A stretch of DNA of 64,000 nucleotides from Parietichytrium sp. I65-24A (GCA_012862575.1 BLSF01000020.1:248001-312000); one strand, 5' to 3'; shown: positions 38,948 to 49,722, counted from the stretch's first letter. Notes: a model not told the origin generated them from the letters alone. A program made the numbers and translations.

Positions 38948-40309
38948 ATGCGTGAAGTACTTTTGATTCACCTCGGTCAGGCTGGGTGCCAGATCGGTAA
39001 CGCTTGCTGGGAGCTTTTCTGCCTTGAGCACGGAATTCAACCAGATGGCCAGAAGCCATCCTCCTCCCAGGACATGGACGGCAGCGTCGATGACTCCTTC
39101 AACACCTTCTTTAGCGAAACCGGTGCTGGAAAGTATGTGCCACGTTGCGTGATGGTTGACCTTGAGCCAACCGTCGTGGACGAGGTGCGCACTGGAACTT
39201 ACCGCCAGCTTTACCACCCAGAGCAGCTCATCTCCGGAAAGGAGGATGCCGCAAACAACTACGCTCGTGGACACTACACCATCGGCAAGGAGATTGTGGA
39301 TCTTGTCCTCGACCGCATCCGCAAGCTTGCTGACAACTGCACTGGTCTCCAGGGCTTCATGGTGTTCCACTCCTTCGGTGGAGGTACTGGTGCTGGCTTT
39401 GGCTCCCTCTTGCTCGAGCGCCTTTCCATCGACTACGGCAAGAAGTCCAAGATCGAGTTTGCTGTGTACCCATCCCCACAGGTGTCCACCGCTGTGGTTG
39501 AGCCATACAACTCCGTCCTCTGCTCCCACACCATGCTTGAGCACAGTGATGTTGCGTTCATGATCGATAACGAAGCTATGTATGATATCTGCCGCCGCAA
39601 CCTTGACATCGAGCGCCCAACCTACACCAACCTCAACCGTCTTATCGCCCAGTGCATTTCTTCCATTACTGCTTCCCTCCGTTTCGAGGGTCAGCTCAAC
39701 GTCGATTTGACTGAGTTCCAGACCAACTTGGTGCCATACCCACGTATCAGCTTCCCTCTGTGCTCTTTCGCACCAGTCATTGCAGCTGAGAAGGCTTACC
39801 ACGAGAAGATGTCTGTCTCTGACATCACCAACTCTGTGTTCGAGCCATCCAACATGATGGTCAAGTGCGATCCTCGCCACGGAAAGTACATGGCTTGCTG
39901 CATGATGTACCGCGGAGATGTCGTGCCAAAGGATGTCAACGCTGCTATTGCCACCGTTAAGACTAAGCGCACCATTCAGTTCGTCGACTGGTGCCCAACT
40001 GGTTTCAAGGTCGGTATCAACTACCAGCCACCAACCGTGGTTCCTGGCGGTGACCTTGCCAAGGTCCAGCGCGCTGTAACCATGATCTCCAACACAACTG
40101 CTATCGGTGAGGTCACCAGCCGTATGGATCACAAGTTCGATCTTATGTATGCAAAGCGCGCATTCGTCCACTGGTATGTCGGTGAGGGTATGGAGGAGGG
40201 CGAGTTCTCCGAAGCTCGTGAGGACTTGGCTGCCCTCGAGAAGGATTACGAGGAGGTTGGAGCTGAGACCGCTGAGGGTGAGGATGAGGAGGAGGGCGAG
40301 GAGTACTAA
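38948..40309 (+). CDS. TUBA: Alpha-tubulin
   Basis: A 453-residue alpha subunit of the microtubule heterodimer. The N-terminal [17 protein letters not shown] includes the MREC/MREI-like autoregulatory tetrapeptide (MREV). The GTP-binding [12 protein letters not shown] and [12 protein letters not shown] are present, as is the alpha-specific catalytic glutamate in [10 protein letters not shown]. It ends in the acidic tail EGEEY with the terminal Tyr. Lys40, the luminal acetylation site, is absent: residues 36-49 read [14 protein letters not shown], with Ser at 40. Several internal positions also depart from flagellate tubulins ([20 protein letters not shown]). Proline is written CCA at most positions, a strong codon bias expected of a highly expressed gene. 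No intron is seen. Confidence 0.98.
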   Translation: MREVLLIHLGQAGCQIGNACWELFCLEHGIQPDGQKPSSSQDMDGSVDDSFNTFFSETGAGKYVPRCVMVDLEPTVVDEVRTGTYRQLYHPEQLISGKEDAANNYARGHYTIGKEIVDLVLDRIRKLADNCTGLQGFMVFHSFGGGTGAGFGSLLLERLSIDYGKKSKIEFAVYPSPQVSTAVVEPYNSVLCSHTMLEHSDVAFMIDNEAMYDICRRNLDIERPTYTNLNRLIAQCISSITASLRFEGQLNVDLTEFQTNLVPYPRISFPLCSFAPVIAAEKAYHEKMSVSDITNSVFEPSNMMVKCDPRHGKYMACCMMYRGDVVPKDVNAAIATVKTKRTIQFVDWCPTGFKVGINYQPPTVVPGGDLAKVQRAVTMISNTTAIGEVTSRMDHKFDLMYAKRAFVHWYVGEGMEEGEFSEAREDLAALEKDYEEVGAETAEGEDEEEGEEY

Positions 40310-40916
40310 ATGTAGAGTCCCCGTGGCTCGTAAATTTCTCGGGTTGTCCAAATCTTCCTTCTTTACATCGTACTTCTTTTTACGGTTCTAAAAGCATCAA
40401 ATTTGTAACTTTTTCCCCAATGTCACGTTCAAATTCTTCACGGCAACTTGCTCTTTCAACCTGAGGCATCCTGAGGCTCTGTCGCCTGGGTCCAGTAAGT
40501 CCAGTAGGACACTTTCTACCACTCTTCATAAATTAGATTGCGATACTGCGATACTTGACGACCTCCGCGCATTTCTACGAACAACTGTACCGAGTGTTTT
40601 CTCTTAAGGAGCCTCTACAGTTTGATCTGAAGGAATCGCAAACACACGTCATCTTCCATGACACCAAATAAACTCCCTTTCCTTTTGCGTCCTTTAATGG
40701 CGATGGTGGCAGAACAAGCAGACACGCAGAGCCGAAACCGTACCAAGAGCGCCTCGACGCCTCAAACAGAGTCCAGGTCCCAGACGCCGTGAAATCTCAT
40801 TGAGAGCAGTGACATCTCGCCGAGAGCGCTTCGTGGGTGGAAGATCCTGTTTATCGGGCTCTTGTTCGCTCTCGAGGGACTATTTTCGAGCACTGCGTTG
40901 CGTACACCTGGGCGTC
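40310..40916. other. Intergenic region, tubulin 3' UTR / lipase promoter
   Basis: A 0.6-kb gap with no coding sequence. The final 117 bases before the lipase ATG are open in its frame but lack an upstream ATG. Confidence 0.5.
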
Positions 40917-42620
40917 ATGAGCGGGCTTGAAAGTTCGTCTCTTTCTGCAGATGGTGGAACAACCGTGTCAAAAGGCGGGAACCAGAACCCGAGGGGAAAC
41001 CATGCCGTAGCGATGGGGCTGCTCCGCGATGGAATCCAGGCTTCTCAGCCGGCAGTAGAAAGCGGTTTCTGGTTCGCGGAGAACGGGGTCAAGTTGGGCT
41101 TTTCGATAGGAAAGCTGGCTGCTTCAGCTCCTTTCGCCGTGGCCAAATTGGCTGGATGGCACAACCCACTGACAGAGCTCGTGGAAAAGGGAGTTCAGTC
41201 GTCCATCACATTGGCAGAGTCTATCACAGAAAATTCCATTGCCTTCTCGAAGGGTTGCACTGCGCTCTCCCTCCAAACAACAGATAGCGCATTATCCGCT
41301 CTCGGCGCCGAAACTGGTGAGTTTTATCGGCTTCTCGAAGACAAGGTCAAGTCTCGGGCTGGAACGGACGGACACGAAACGCGGGAAGCGTTGCTTGGAC
41401 TTACAAAACTATTAACGGGCTTATTTCAGGATCTTACCGTACGGAATCCGGCCACCTTAATTTCTGGAGGCGCTGCTCTTGCAAAGTACCACAATGCGGC
41501 GCGTGAGGGGCGAGTCGAAAAGAAGAGTAGTTCTGGTAGCGATGCCGTTCCAGTCGAACCCGAGATTGAAACGATGAAAGAGTGGTCTAAAATGATGCGA
41601 TTTTCCGCAGCGGCGTATGGTTTTGAAGCAGTGCAGTTTCTTGGAATCATTCCTGAGGGAAAATTGCGCACAGACATGCTAAATGACAAGGACACCGTTC
41701 TAGCTCTCACTGGTGTCATGGCAGAAGACCTGATCCATTTTCATAAAGGGGGCTCGCTCTACAAGCCTGGGCACTTTTTGGCTGTTTACCACAAGGATAA
41801 ACAAATAGTTCTAGCGATCCGAGGAACAATGTCTCTGAGCGACGTTCTTGTTGACCTAGTCTGTGAATCGGAAGACTTTTGGACGATGTTTGACGAACAC
41901 GAGCCGATGCAAGGGAAGGCTCATAGAGGATTTGTTCGTGCTGCCCAACGTCTTGCTGGTGAGCTGCATGAGGAGATTTTTGAACTACTACAGAAATATC
42001 CCGAGTACGAGCTTGCCATTTGCGGGCATAGTCTTGGTGGCGGAGTAGCAACAGTCTTGGCACTTAAGTGGGCCCGCATACCGCTGTTCCGAGATCGAAA
42101 TATCAAGGGATACTCCTTTGCTGCCCCGTGTGTAGTTTGTGACACCATTTCGCAATCCCCCTTTTCTCGTAAACACATTACGTCGCTCGTGATGCAAGAC
42201 GACGTTGTGAGTCGCCTCAGTTTGGGGTCGTTTCGGTGCCTGCAAAAGTCGATCCTCGCACTGTCCGATGCCACTATGACTCCGACAAATCAAGATGAAG
42301 CGTTGCGCAAGATCACAGAGGATGCCAAAGCGGACCTTTTGTTCTGTGCTGGTAAAGTCTGGTGGATACAAAGCGAGGAATTCCCAGGGCAATTCATAGT
42401 GGAAGCTGATCCCGTGGAGCATCTCCACAGCATAGAAATATTTCCGCGAATGTTTGCTATCCATTTGCCGAACGCTTATGTACAGGTTTTAGATTCGATG
42501 GTCCGAGAAGAGCCCTCTCCGCGCGTGTCTTTAGTTGATGTGGCTAATGCTGTTGCTGAATCGAAGCTCGAGGACCGGGGTTTAAAACTCGATCCAGCGT
42601 CTGTAGATAGAGAAACGTGA
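40917..42620 (+). CDS. Class 3 lipase (sn-1 diacylglycerol lipase-like)
   Basis: A 567-residue alpha/beta-hydrolase. The C-terminal lipase_3 domain carries the nucleophile in ICGHSLGGG (S372), an acidic residue in VMQDDVVSRL (D428, with D429 adjacent) and a histidine in FAIHLPNAY (H516), a complete triad. FLAVYHKDKQIVLAIRGT is the usual core strand and oxyanion region. The N-terminal half is helical (LLRDGIQASQPAVESGFWF, KLGFSIGKLAASAPFAVAKLAG) with no clear transmembrane span. The DAGL-type order H-x-P-x-x-Y supports an sn-1 diacylglycerol lipase-like enzyme; substrate is inferred. The ATG at 40917 (MSGLESSS) is the first in a frame open from a TTG 39 codons earlier. Confidence 0.92.
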   Translation: MSGLESSSLSADGGTTVSKGGNQNPRGNHAVAMGLLRDGIQASQPAVESGFWFAENGVKLGFSIGKLAASAPFAVAKLAGWHNPLTELVEKGVQSSITLAESITENSIAFSKGCTALSLQTTDSALSALGAETGEFYRLLEDKVKSRAGTDGHETREALLGLTKLLTGLFQDLTVRNPATLISGGAALAKYHNAAREGRVEKKSSSGSDAVPVEPEIETMKEWSKMMRFSAAAYGFEAVQFLGIIPEGKLRTDMLNDKDTVLALTGVMAEDLIHFHKGGSLYKPGHFLAVYHKDKQIVLAIRGTMSLSDVLVDLVCESEDFWTMFDEHEPMQGKAHRGFVRAAQRLAGELHEEIFELLQKYPEYELAICGHSLGGGVATVLALKWARIPLFRDRNIKGYSFAAPCVVCDTISQSPFSRKHITSLVMQDDVVSRLSLGSFRCLQKSILALSDATMTPTNQDEALRKITEDAKADLLFCAGKVWWIQSEEFPGQFIVEADPVEHLHSIEIFPRMFAIHLPNAYVQVLDSMVREEPSPRVSLVDVANAVAESKLEDRGLKLDPASVDRET

Positions 42621-42941
42621 GCTTGTTGTGTATTCTTCAGTCTTTAGCCGTCCGCGATGGCTCTTCCGTGCCAGTGCGGAGTGACACTCTCAGCAACAAT
42701 ATTGAACTCTAAAAGACGTGTACATTACAGTATGCCACACATGCAAAGTCGAGAACAGGCTGACATCTTTCGATTATTCATAATGATGAACATAATTATT
42801 AATGCGTCAAGGGTGCAGTGGTGCAGCGAAAGTAGGTGGTAATAAATGAAATATAAGTGATCCCGTTCCTTCGTGATCCATTTTTCCTGCAGTGGAGGGG
42901 GCGGGATGAGAGCGAAACCGAGCAAGGTAGCCAGAAAGAGT
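42621..42941. other. Convergent intergenic region
   Basis: About 0.3 kb, presumably two 3' UTRs. An AT-rich stretch lies around 42770-42850. No coding sequence. Confidence 0.5.
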
Positions 42942-43958
42942 CTAACTCTCGGACATTGTCCAAATCGTCAAGTTTTCACGCAAAAGATCTAACAGCATGA
43001 AAGATTCTTTCTGGCTTTCCTCCTCTGCCCCTTCTAAAGAGGCAATTGCAGCGTCATAGGTTGTCTTTGCGAGCTCGCATGCCTTGTCAGGGGTATTCAT
43101 GATTTCAAAGTAAAAAACGGAGGCATTTAAGCTGAGTCCTAAACGCAATGAGCTCGCAGGGGGCAGGTGCTCTTCGGCCATCGCAAGAGCCTCTGTGTAA
43201 ATCGCGTTGGCCTCGTGAATAGTATCCTTTCGTGCTCCATCGGAGGTATGCTCCGACAAGTACCGATAATAGTCGCCAATAAGTTTCTTGTAAAATACAA
43301 TAGTCTCCACGGATTCCGGCAGGGTTGCAGGGAGGAGATGGGTACGCAACATCTCAATAAACTCCAAACAAATATTTTCCAAGTCCACCCGAATCATGCG
43401 AGACATGAGCGACAGCGGAGTGCCCTCCTTCTCGCCGTCTCTCAAGAACGCGTTCAAGCTTGAGCCAATACCAATCGATGAGTCTAAATCGTTGATGGCC
43501 ATGCCGTTCAGACTGTTCAAACTACTGGAGGCAAGGTCGCCTCTGCCCAGCCCCAGTGACTCCCCCAAGGTTCCCATTTTCTTCAAACGGCTCTTCTCCT
43601 CTGCCTCTTTCGTCTGGATTTCTGTTTGCATCATGTCCCAAACTTTGAGCCAGGACTTTCTGTGCTTCCCGACCTCGTTTTTATAAGCTATTGTCAAAAG
43701 ATTCCGCTCCTCGTCGTTGAGCGCGGGGCGGCGTGCCACGAGCTCGCGCATGAACAGCCTCATGTCTTCAAAGTTCTCTGTTTTCTCGGCGACTTGCGCG
43801 AGGAAGAAGAGGTCTTCTTCAGACATGCCGCTCACATTTGGAAAACGCCTCGGAAGCCCGTGCTCTTCCTCGTCATCTCGATGCCGCTCATCCATGAGGA
43901 AATCATCTTGGAGGTCTTCTTCCAGGTTGCCTGCCACCAAATCCTCCTCCTCTAGCAT
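42942..43958 (-). CDS. 14-3-3 protein with acidic N-terminal extension and large internal insert
   Basis: A 338-residue phosphoserine/phosphothreonine-binding dimer, about 90 residues longer than usual. The 14-3-3 core is clear: EERNLLTIAYKNEVGKHRKSW, IGDYYRYLSE, LRLGLSLNASVFYFEI and LLRENLTIWT. The phosphopeptide pocket is intact (K93, R100, R232, Y233, N278). Two features are odd. A 44-residue acidic N-terminal extension precedes helix A. Between W103 and C197 there are about 60 extra residues (roughly 121-187, Ser/Gly/Leu rich) in the helix C-D loop. No intron donor/acceptor pair fits the insert, which is open and low in charge. The ATG at 43958 was chosen over an upstream GTG. Confidence 0.93.
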   Translation of the reverse strand: MLEEEDLVAGNLEEDLQDDFLMDERHRDDEEEHGLPRRFPNVSGMSEEDLFFLAQVAEKTENFEDMRLFMRELVARRPALNDEERNLLTIAYKNEVGKHRKSWLKVWDMMQTEIQTKEAEEKSRLKKMGTLGESLGLGRGDLASSSLNSLNGMAINDLDSSIGIGSSLNAFLRDGEKEGTPLSLMSRMIRVDLENICLEFIEMLRTHLLPATLPESVETIVFYKKLIGDYYRYLSEHTSDGARKDTIHEANAIYTEALAMAEEHLPPASSLRLGLSLNASVFYFEIMNTPDKACELAKTTYDAAIASLEGAEEESQKESFMLLDLLRENLTIWTMSES

Positions 43959-44332
43959 TGTCCTGCTGGACACCGGGCGCTCGAGCCGAATCTCTGCACG
44001 TCAACGCGGGAAAGATAAACAATAATCGAGTTGCTGCTTCCACCACGAAGCAGCAATTCTAATCGGCGATTCAGCACCCAGAAATTTTAAGAAGAGCAGT
44101 CAAAGTAGTCAAGCGATTCAAGCGTTTCAAGCGTCTCTGCTCCTTCCCGGCAGAGTGCCAACATCACTTGATCAGAAGAGCCAAGCCAGCGGAGGAGTCG
44201 CCGGTGAGCGTCGAACTGCCCGTGTGGCTCTTCCAACGTCCTTCGCCTTCTGCTTTTCACTTTTCGCCTTTTTCCTTCTGCTTTCCGCGTCCAGTAGCAG
44301 TAGCGGATCGCTCGCAGTGCGCTTGCCCTCCT

Positions 44333-44374
44333 TCCGCTCCTTCCGATCCTTCCGATCCTTCCGATCCTTCTCTC
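44333..44374. repeat. CTTCCGATC decamer array
   Basis: About four copies of a 10-bp unit (ccttccgatc), the first slightly changed. Confidence 0.85.
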
Positions 44375-44421
44375 CCTCCCTAGGTCCCCTCTTCGTCCCG
44401 TTTCCTCTCTTTCCGCACTCG

Positions 44422-44453
44422 AGCTGAGGTAGCTGAGGTAGCTGAGGTAGCTG
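44422..44453. repeat. GCTGAGGTA nonamer repeat
   Basis: Three perfect 9-bp copies plus a partial fourth. Confidence 0.88.
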
Positions 44454-44567
44454 ACAACGCCAATTTCTTAATTTCTTTCCTCTTCGCCTTTCTTTCCTTG
44501 CACTCCGTGGTACCACTGAGTACTGCGTCTACAGAAGTGAGAGAGTCAAGGAAGATAAACATATCTA

Positions 44568-44596
44568 AGATAGATAGATAGATAGATAGATAGATA
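44568..44596. repeat. (GATA)n microsatellite
   Basis: Seven tandem GATA/TAGA tetramers. Confidence 0.88.
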
Positions 44597-45299
44597 AACA
44601 CAGATAAACTAAGATAACTACCTCTACCTCGCTCTGCCACAGGAGAGATTAGTGCATCTTATTGTAATATAGTGTAGCCCTCTACTAGCTCTGACCACGA
44701 CATGGCACGACATGGCAGTGGCCACTACTCCTAATAACTTACACTGTCTACACTGCCGAAAAGTACTGCGGTAGTATGCTATAACAACATTTGTAATACT
44801 GGTAACGCGTTAGAAGGGGATAGAAGGGTATGAGGCTCAAACGGTATCCCTTACTATCTCATCTGGTAGTCTGTCTTCAATTACCTTCAACGGTAGCCTC
44901 CTCTCGAAGAACAGTTCGCGAACATCTCCCGAAAGAGCGAAAGGAACAAAAACGAACCCGATAGTGGCTATTAAGCTATCCAGTAGCTAGCCCTAGTGGT
45001 CGATTGCAGAGCGGAGGGCAGGTGCCATCAACGTTAGTCTTCGATGGAAACCAAAAGTGTCCGCGCAGGAAAGAGAAGGAGAATTAGAAGGGTGTTGAAG
45101 GGACAGGAGGCGCAGAAGCGGCGCGCGCGAGGAGCGCGAGAGGCAGGTAGAGGAGGGACAGACGTTGGTTCGAGGGAACGTGTAGAGTGAGAGGTAGGGA
45201 AACGGGCGGCACAGGGCACAGGTGGCCATTTGATAGTAGTGGCGAGGAAGCAGGGCTCCGGCGCTTGGGGTGGGTGGTCGAATTAAGTTGGCGGGCGCA

Positions 45300-47388
45300 A
45301 TGTCATCCAATAGGAAACTGCAAGGTAGGTTGGGCGGAGCTGACGCTGGTACTGGTGCTGTTACTTGTGCTGTTACTTGTGCTGGTGCTGGTGCTGGGGA
45401 CTGTTAATATCGATGCCGCTGACGTCCTTGTTCTGTGTACTTGTTTTCTGGTGTTTGTTTTCTCGTATGTTGCTGGAATAATCCGCAGCTGAGGTGGACA
45501 AGGTGCTGAAACGAATTGCCGAAGGGTTGGAGATATTTGATGAGATATGGGAAAAGCTCAAGTCTGCCAACAATCAGAGTCAGAAAGACAAATGGGAGGT
45601 GAGTTGTGGCTTTGCTTTGTGAACGAGATAGAATTTACTGGTCTAGAAGGTATCTCTAACGAAGGTTGCGATGCCACGCGATTGCGGAATGTCTCGCCAC
45701 AACAGTCGGACTTGAAAAAGGAGATCAAAAAGCTCCAGAGGTTGCGTGAGCAGGTCAAGACATGGGCGACAAGCTCATCAGAGATTCGTGATAAGAGCCC
45801 CTTGCTCAAAGGTCGCAAAGATGTAGAGACCCGGATGGAGAGGTTCAAGGAGCTGGAGCGGGAGATGAAAACAAAAGCGTACTCGCGCGAAGGCCTATCC
45901 AAGAATTCTAAACTCTCGGAGGAAGAGCAAGCGTCTGAAGATTGCAAGTCGTGGTTGTCGGATAAGATTGAGGAAATTAAGGAACAGCTGGAGAAAGCAG
46001 AGGCGGACGTCGAGAGCTATTCAAGCACCTCCAAGAAAAAGATTAAGCACGCAGAGAAAATCAAAACCCTTGAAGAGCGTATAGGTGTATATCAGTGGCA
46101 CATTGAGAAGTTGGAGCTAATCATTCGTGCGTTGGACAATGCAGTAGTGGAGGTGTCAGACGTCAACGAGATCAAGGAGGATATTGATTATTTCATCGAA
46201 AGCAACCAAGAAGCGGACTTCTACAATGACATGGAGGTTTACGATCCTCTCGAGCTGGAAAACAAAATGGCACAGGCGATTGCTTCGGTGCCAGCAGCCG
46301 CGCCGCCTCCAGAGGCGCCTGGCTCCCCAACCCTTAGTGCAGGCGGAAAGAAGGACAAGAAAAAGGGTGGCAGTATAGACGGAGACGCTGACGCCTCGAA
46401 GAAGAAGAAAGAGAAGAAGAAGAAAGAAAAGGAAAAGGAACACGACCAGCTTTTGGCACAGCAACAACAGCGACAAGCCATCCTTGCACAGCAAACGGCC
46501 GCACAAAAGGCCAAGAAGGAGCTTCAGCAGCAGCAGCGCATACAAGAGATGCAACGTCAGCAAGAAGAAGCAGAGAGATCCAAGGATGAGCCAGACTCTC
46601 TGTCGAGCACGCCTGCTTTGGAGCAGGGCGAGACTTCCGAGGAGCCTGCCTTGACCGCTGCCAGTTTAGTCATTGGCTCCGGCGAAGACTTGCCGAGCGC
46701 CTACAACCAAGCCGCGCAACGAGCTGTGACTCCAATTGAGGCTTCCTCGCTTGGTGCCAGTTTGCCTGAGCTGAGCATTCCCGAGGCAAACCCTGGACAG
46801 GAAGACGAAGGGCTGATAACGCCTGATCGCCTACAAAGTCAGCAGTCAGGACAATTGACCCCTGGTGCCTCAAGTCAGTTGCTTTCAGGCACAGGAAAAG
46901 TCCCTTCTCCTGGGGCTCCTCTGCCACAAAGAACTCCGAGACAGCAGGTGCAGTTACCAGCTCTCGATATTAGACAGCAAATGTTGCTACTCGACTCCAG
47001 TCTTCTGCATTGTCCTCAGCCATCCGATTCAGAGCGTCAAAAGGTGTACTATCCGGATCAGCCTTTTTCCACGCCAGCCTGCTTTCCTGCAAACCCCCAG
47101 ACACATCTCGAATCCCCCGAAATGTTTGAGAGGTTTGACGCCGACACCTTGTTTCTTATCTTTTTTCACCAGCAGGGAACATACCAGCAATATCTTGCTG
47201 CCCGCGAGCTCAAGAGACAATCTTGGCGGTTCCACAAAAAGTACAGAACATGGTTTCAGCGACATCAGGACCCAACGACGGCCACTGACGAGTACGAGAT
47301 CGGGACCTATCTCTACTTTGATTATGAGACTGGCTGGTGTCAACGAATCAAGTCTGACTTCAAGTTCGACTACCAGTTCCTCGAGTAA
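45300..47388 (+). CDS. NOT3: CCR4-NOT complex subunit NOT3/NOT5, 3 exons
   Basis: A 605-residue subunit of the mRNA deadenylation and decay complex. Exons are 45300-45324, 45489-45598 and 45706-47388. The 164-nt first intron (GTAGGT...CAG) and 107-nt second intron (GTGAGT...CAG, with CTAAC inside) restore the conserved N-terminus: MSSNRKLQAEVDKVLKRIAE, then DEIWEKLKSA and KDKWESDLKKEIKKLQRLRE. The Not3 coiled-coil domain runs to about residue 235 (GVYQWHIEKLELIIRALDN). A Gln/Pro/Ser-rich linker follows. The C-terminal NOT box is YYPDQPFSTPACFP through DYETGWCQRIKSDFKFDYQFLE. The first exon holds only eight full codons. Confidence 0.95.
45345..45400 (+). repeat. GCTGGTACTGGTGCTGTT-type repeat within NOT3 intron 1
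   Basis: Imperfect ctggtg / ctgttacttgtg units fill the first third of the intron just after the donor. Confidence 0.7.
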
Positions 47389-47906
47389 CTTATACAGCAT
47401 TTTCTCTCCTTTCCCTCCCGTCGTTTAATCCGTATCGGTGCTCGCTGCAGATGACGCGACGCTGAAGAAATCATGACACTTGACAACTGCATGATCAAAT
47501 CCCTTTGTCACTCTTTAACAAGAAGGAGAAGGTTTCTGGCAAAGAACAAATTCTGTTCCACCATCATTGCTCTCGCCTCGCGACCATCCCTCACTCACAT
47601 TGTCAGTACGGTACTCAGTACCCAATCGCTATCCTTTGCAGTAGTAAATTTGAAATTTGAGCAATTGAGCGAAACAAAACGAAAGACCTCGTGGACCCCT
47701 CGCGACTATTTTTTTTTCTCATACGCGGAAGAGGGGACACACACACACTGTGGCACTGGCAAGCAGATAGATAGGCAGAGAGAGGGAGGAGAAGTGGGAT
47801 TGGAGCAACGTGGAGCTCGAAAACAATCCGGGCGAAGATAATCAGAAAGTAGAAAGCAGAAAGCAGAAAGCAGACTGCACCCTCGGAGGGAGACCACTGC
47901 AGACAG
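47389..47906. other. Intergenic region
   Basis: A 0.5-kb gap between same-strand genes. It holds a GTAC cluster (47605-47622), an (AC)n tract at about 47738-47750 and agaaagc repeats near 47846-47870. No separate gene is seen. Confidence 0.5.
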
Positions 47907-49475
47907 ATGGAATGGTGCTGGACTGGCGTACCATCGGCAAGCCACCTGGGCAACTTGGCGTCGTCCTGTGGCCCTTCGAGAGTTGCTCTGCAGACAGATC
48001 ACCAGCTCCTCTTAGCGTTTCAGCCGCGCTGCTCTGTGCAGACCCTCAGGCAGCCTGAGGATGCCTGCAGGTCCCAAGGTCTCAGCGACGTTCAACTCGT
48101 CGCCACGAGAGGGGCGGTGGATGCAGCAGCATGGTCTCCCGAAGGCGACGCTGTAATGACTGCCAGCGGCAGAACGCTGCGCGCCTTTGTGTGCGACGAC
48201 TTGGCGCAGAACGGAAGACAACACGGGTTTAACTTTGGACAGATGCTGCCAGTGGCCGAGGAGTTCTTAGCGTTCGAAATTCGCGATTTGTGTTGCATCC
48301 AACGGCAGCGGAAGGGCCAGCAACTCTTCTTGATTGCTGCTGCAGGTGTTCGCGGCGCGAGGCTACTGGAGCTCTCGAAAAATGGCGAGAAATGGGAGTT
48401 TAAAGCTCTTGCAGCGAGTTTGGTCCAAGCCTACCCTATTTCCGTTGTTCGATTTTCTCAAGACGTAGACAACAGTCTCTTGCTAGTCGCTGCGACTGAC
48501 GGGCACATCGGAATCTGGGCCACGCACAAGCTAGGCGACTCGGACCCGGAGAGCTATGCTTGCGATTGGAAGGACATTGTGGAAACCAAAGGGAGATTTA
48601 CGGACGCGGCATTCTCACGTGATGCTGACTACTTTGCATTAGGGACCATGCAGGATGGCGTCGCTTTATACAGTAGGACCTCCGCGGACCGAGTACAATT
48701 TCAACTGTGCCTTCGGGTCACACACCTTCCTGGTCTACAGGACTGCGCCAAATTTGAGGTCGGGACTTGCGTGGCGTTCTCCCCTAACGGGGAGTTTCTT
48801 GCTTGTGCAGCTGCCAGAACGGACTGCGTCTCCGTTTTCCGAGTGAGTACTTCTGAGCTAGTTGCTTCGCTGAAAGCTCTCTCCAGTATCGTTGGCCTCT
48901 GCACAGTGGGCGATGGTCACTACATCACGTTCACACACGATGGCAAGTATAAACTTTGGGAATGGCCTACTGTATTGAACGAAAAACCAGACCGCCAGTC
49001 TCGTGAGACTAAAGAGCTGGACAAACTCCCCTTAGCAGTCAAACAGGACCTAGCCAATTATGGCTCTCTTCGCGAGCACCTTACAGAACCAGCTTTGTCA
49101 GTTGAGCTCTTGAGGAGTGACACAGCCTGCCACATAAGTCTTCGGGGAAGTAGTTGGAGGTCGATATATGCGCATAATGTGGAGACAGTCGCGTTGTGCC
49201 GCTGCAGCTCTTCAGAAATAGCCGTTGTACTTGCCAAACGAAATGATGCGCAGAAAAGGGTCGACCTGGCAGCGTACTTGTACAGAATTAGCGCTACACT
49301 TGACGAAGTTGCTCATGGCAGGAAAGCGGTAATTCTTGACACCCCCCTTTGTGGGGTTTCTCTGACTTGTGCAGAGGTGGGCAAAGTTCGCGTAGCATGT
49401 GTGTGTAACAAATGCCACGTCGATGCACTCTTTGACATTTACAGTATTGCACAAACCTCCTCTGGTCAGAGCTAG
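47907..49475 (+). CDS. WD-repeat-like beta-propeller protein
   Basis: A 522-residue protein with scattered WD40-type blades: VDAAAWSPEGDAVMTASGRTL, LLVAATDGHIGIWATHK, FTDAAFSRDADYFALGTMQDGVALY, TCVAFSPNGEFLACAAARTDCVSVF and YITFTHDGKYKLWEW. The C-terminal third is less regular. No membrane segment, signal peptide or catalytic motif is seen. I cannot name an orthologue. The first 50 residues (MEWCWTGVPSASH...) look unlike a propeller. Another frame over the same bases (ATG at 47912) also reads plausibly, so the true N-terminus is uncertain and could involve splicing. Confidence 0.75.
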   Translation: MEWCWTGVPSASHLGNLASSCGPSRVALQTDHQLLLAFQPRCSVQTLRQPEDACRSQGLSDVQLVATRGAVDAAAWSPEGDAVMTASGRTLRAFVCDDLAQNGRQHGFNFGQMLPVAEEFLAFEIRDLCCIQRQRKGQQLFLIAAAGVRGARLLELSKNGEKWEFKALAASLVQAYPISVVRFSQDVDNSLLLVAATDGHIGIWATHKLGDSDPESYACDWKDIVETKGRFTDAAFSRDADYFALGTMQDGVALYSRTSADRVQFQLCLRVTHLPGLQDCAKFEVGTCVAFSPNGEFLACAAARTDCVSVFRVSTSELVASLKALSSIVGLCTVGDGHYITFTHDGKYKLWEWPTVLNEKPDRQSRETKELDKLPLAVKQDLANYGSLREHLTEPALSVELLRSDTACHISLRGSSWRSIYAHNVETVALCRCSSSEIAVVLAKRNDAQKRVDLAAYLYRISATLDEVAHGRKAVILDTPLCGVSLTCAEVGKVRVACVCNKCHVDALFDIYSIAQTSSGQS

Positions 49476-49722
49476 CTAATAGATGATCAATATAATTCGC
49501 ACTTGACAGTGACATGTCGCAGGCCACACTCAACGTTTTCGAGGCGAACGAATTATCCCTACATTTTCGACAAGTGCGCAAAAATGAAACAAAAGTGACC
49601 GCGAATCAAGGTCGATGAGACAGAACGACTTCTGTGCAATGTGTTTAACAAACTTCGTTTTTCCTATTCTCTAGAGTAGAAAATCAATGTAAATTTTATG
49701 AACGCCCATGTCACAACCAGCC

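Larger units (their letters stand above)
43959..45299. other. Divergent intergenic region rich in short tandem repeats
   Basis: A 1.3-kb gap between the 14-3-3 and NOT3 genes. It contains a CCTTCCGAT decamer array (44333-44374), GCTGAGGTA nonamers (44422-44453), a GTAC cluster (44507-44526) and a GATA microsatellite (44568-44596). Open frames in it are products of these repeats. Confidence 0.55.

Noticed and set aside
38921-40351. 476-codon open frame antisense to alpha-tubulin
   Set aside because: It mirrors the tubulin gene exactly and arises from its codon bias. Composition is unlike a real protein family.
44172-44516. Lys/Arg/Glu-rich 114-codon minus-strand frame
   Set aside because: Produced by the tandem repeats at 44333-44453 read in one frame.
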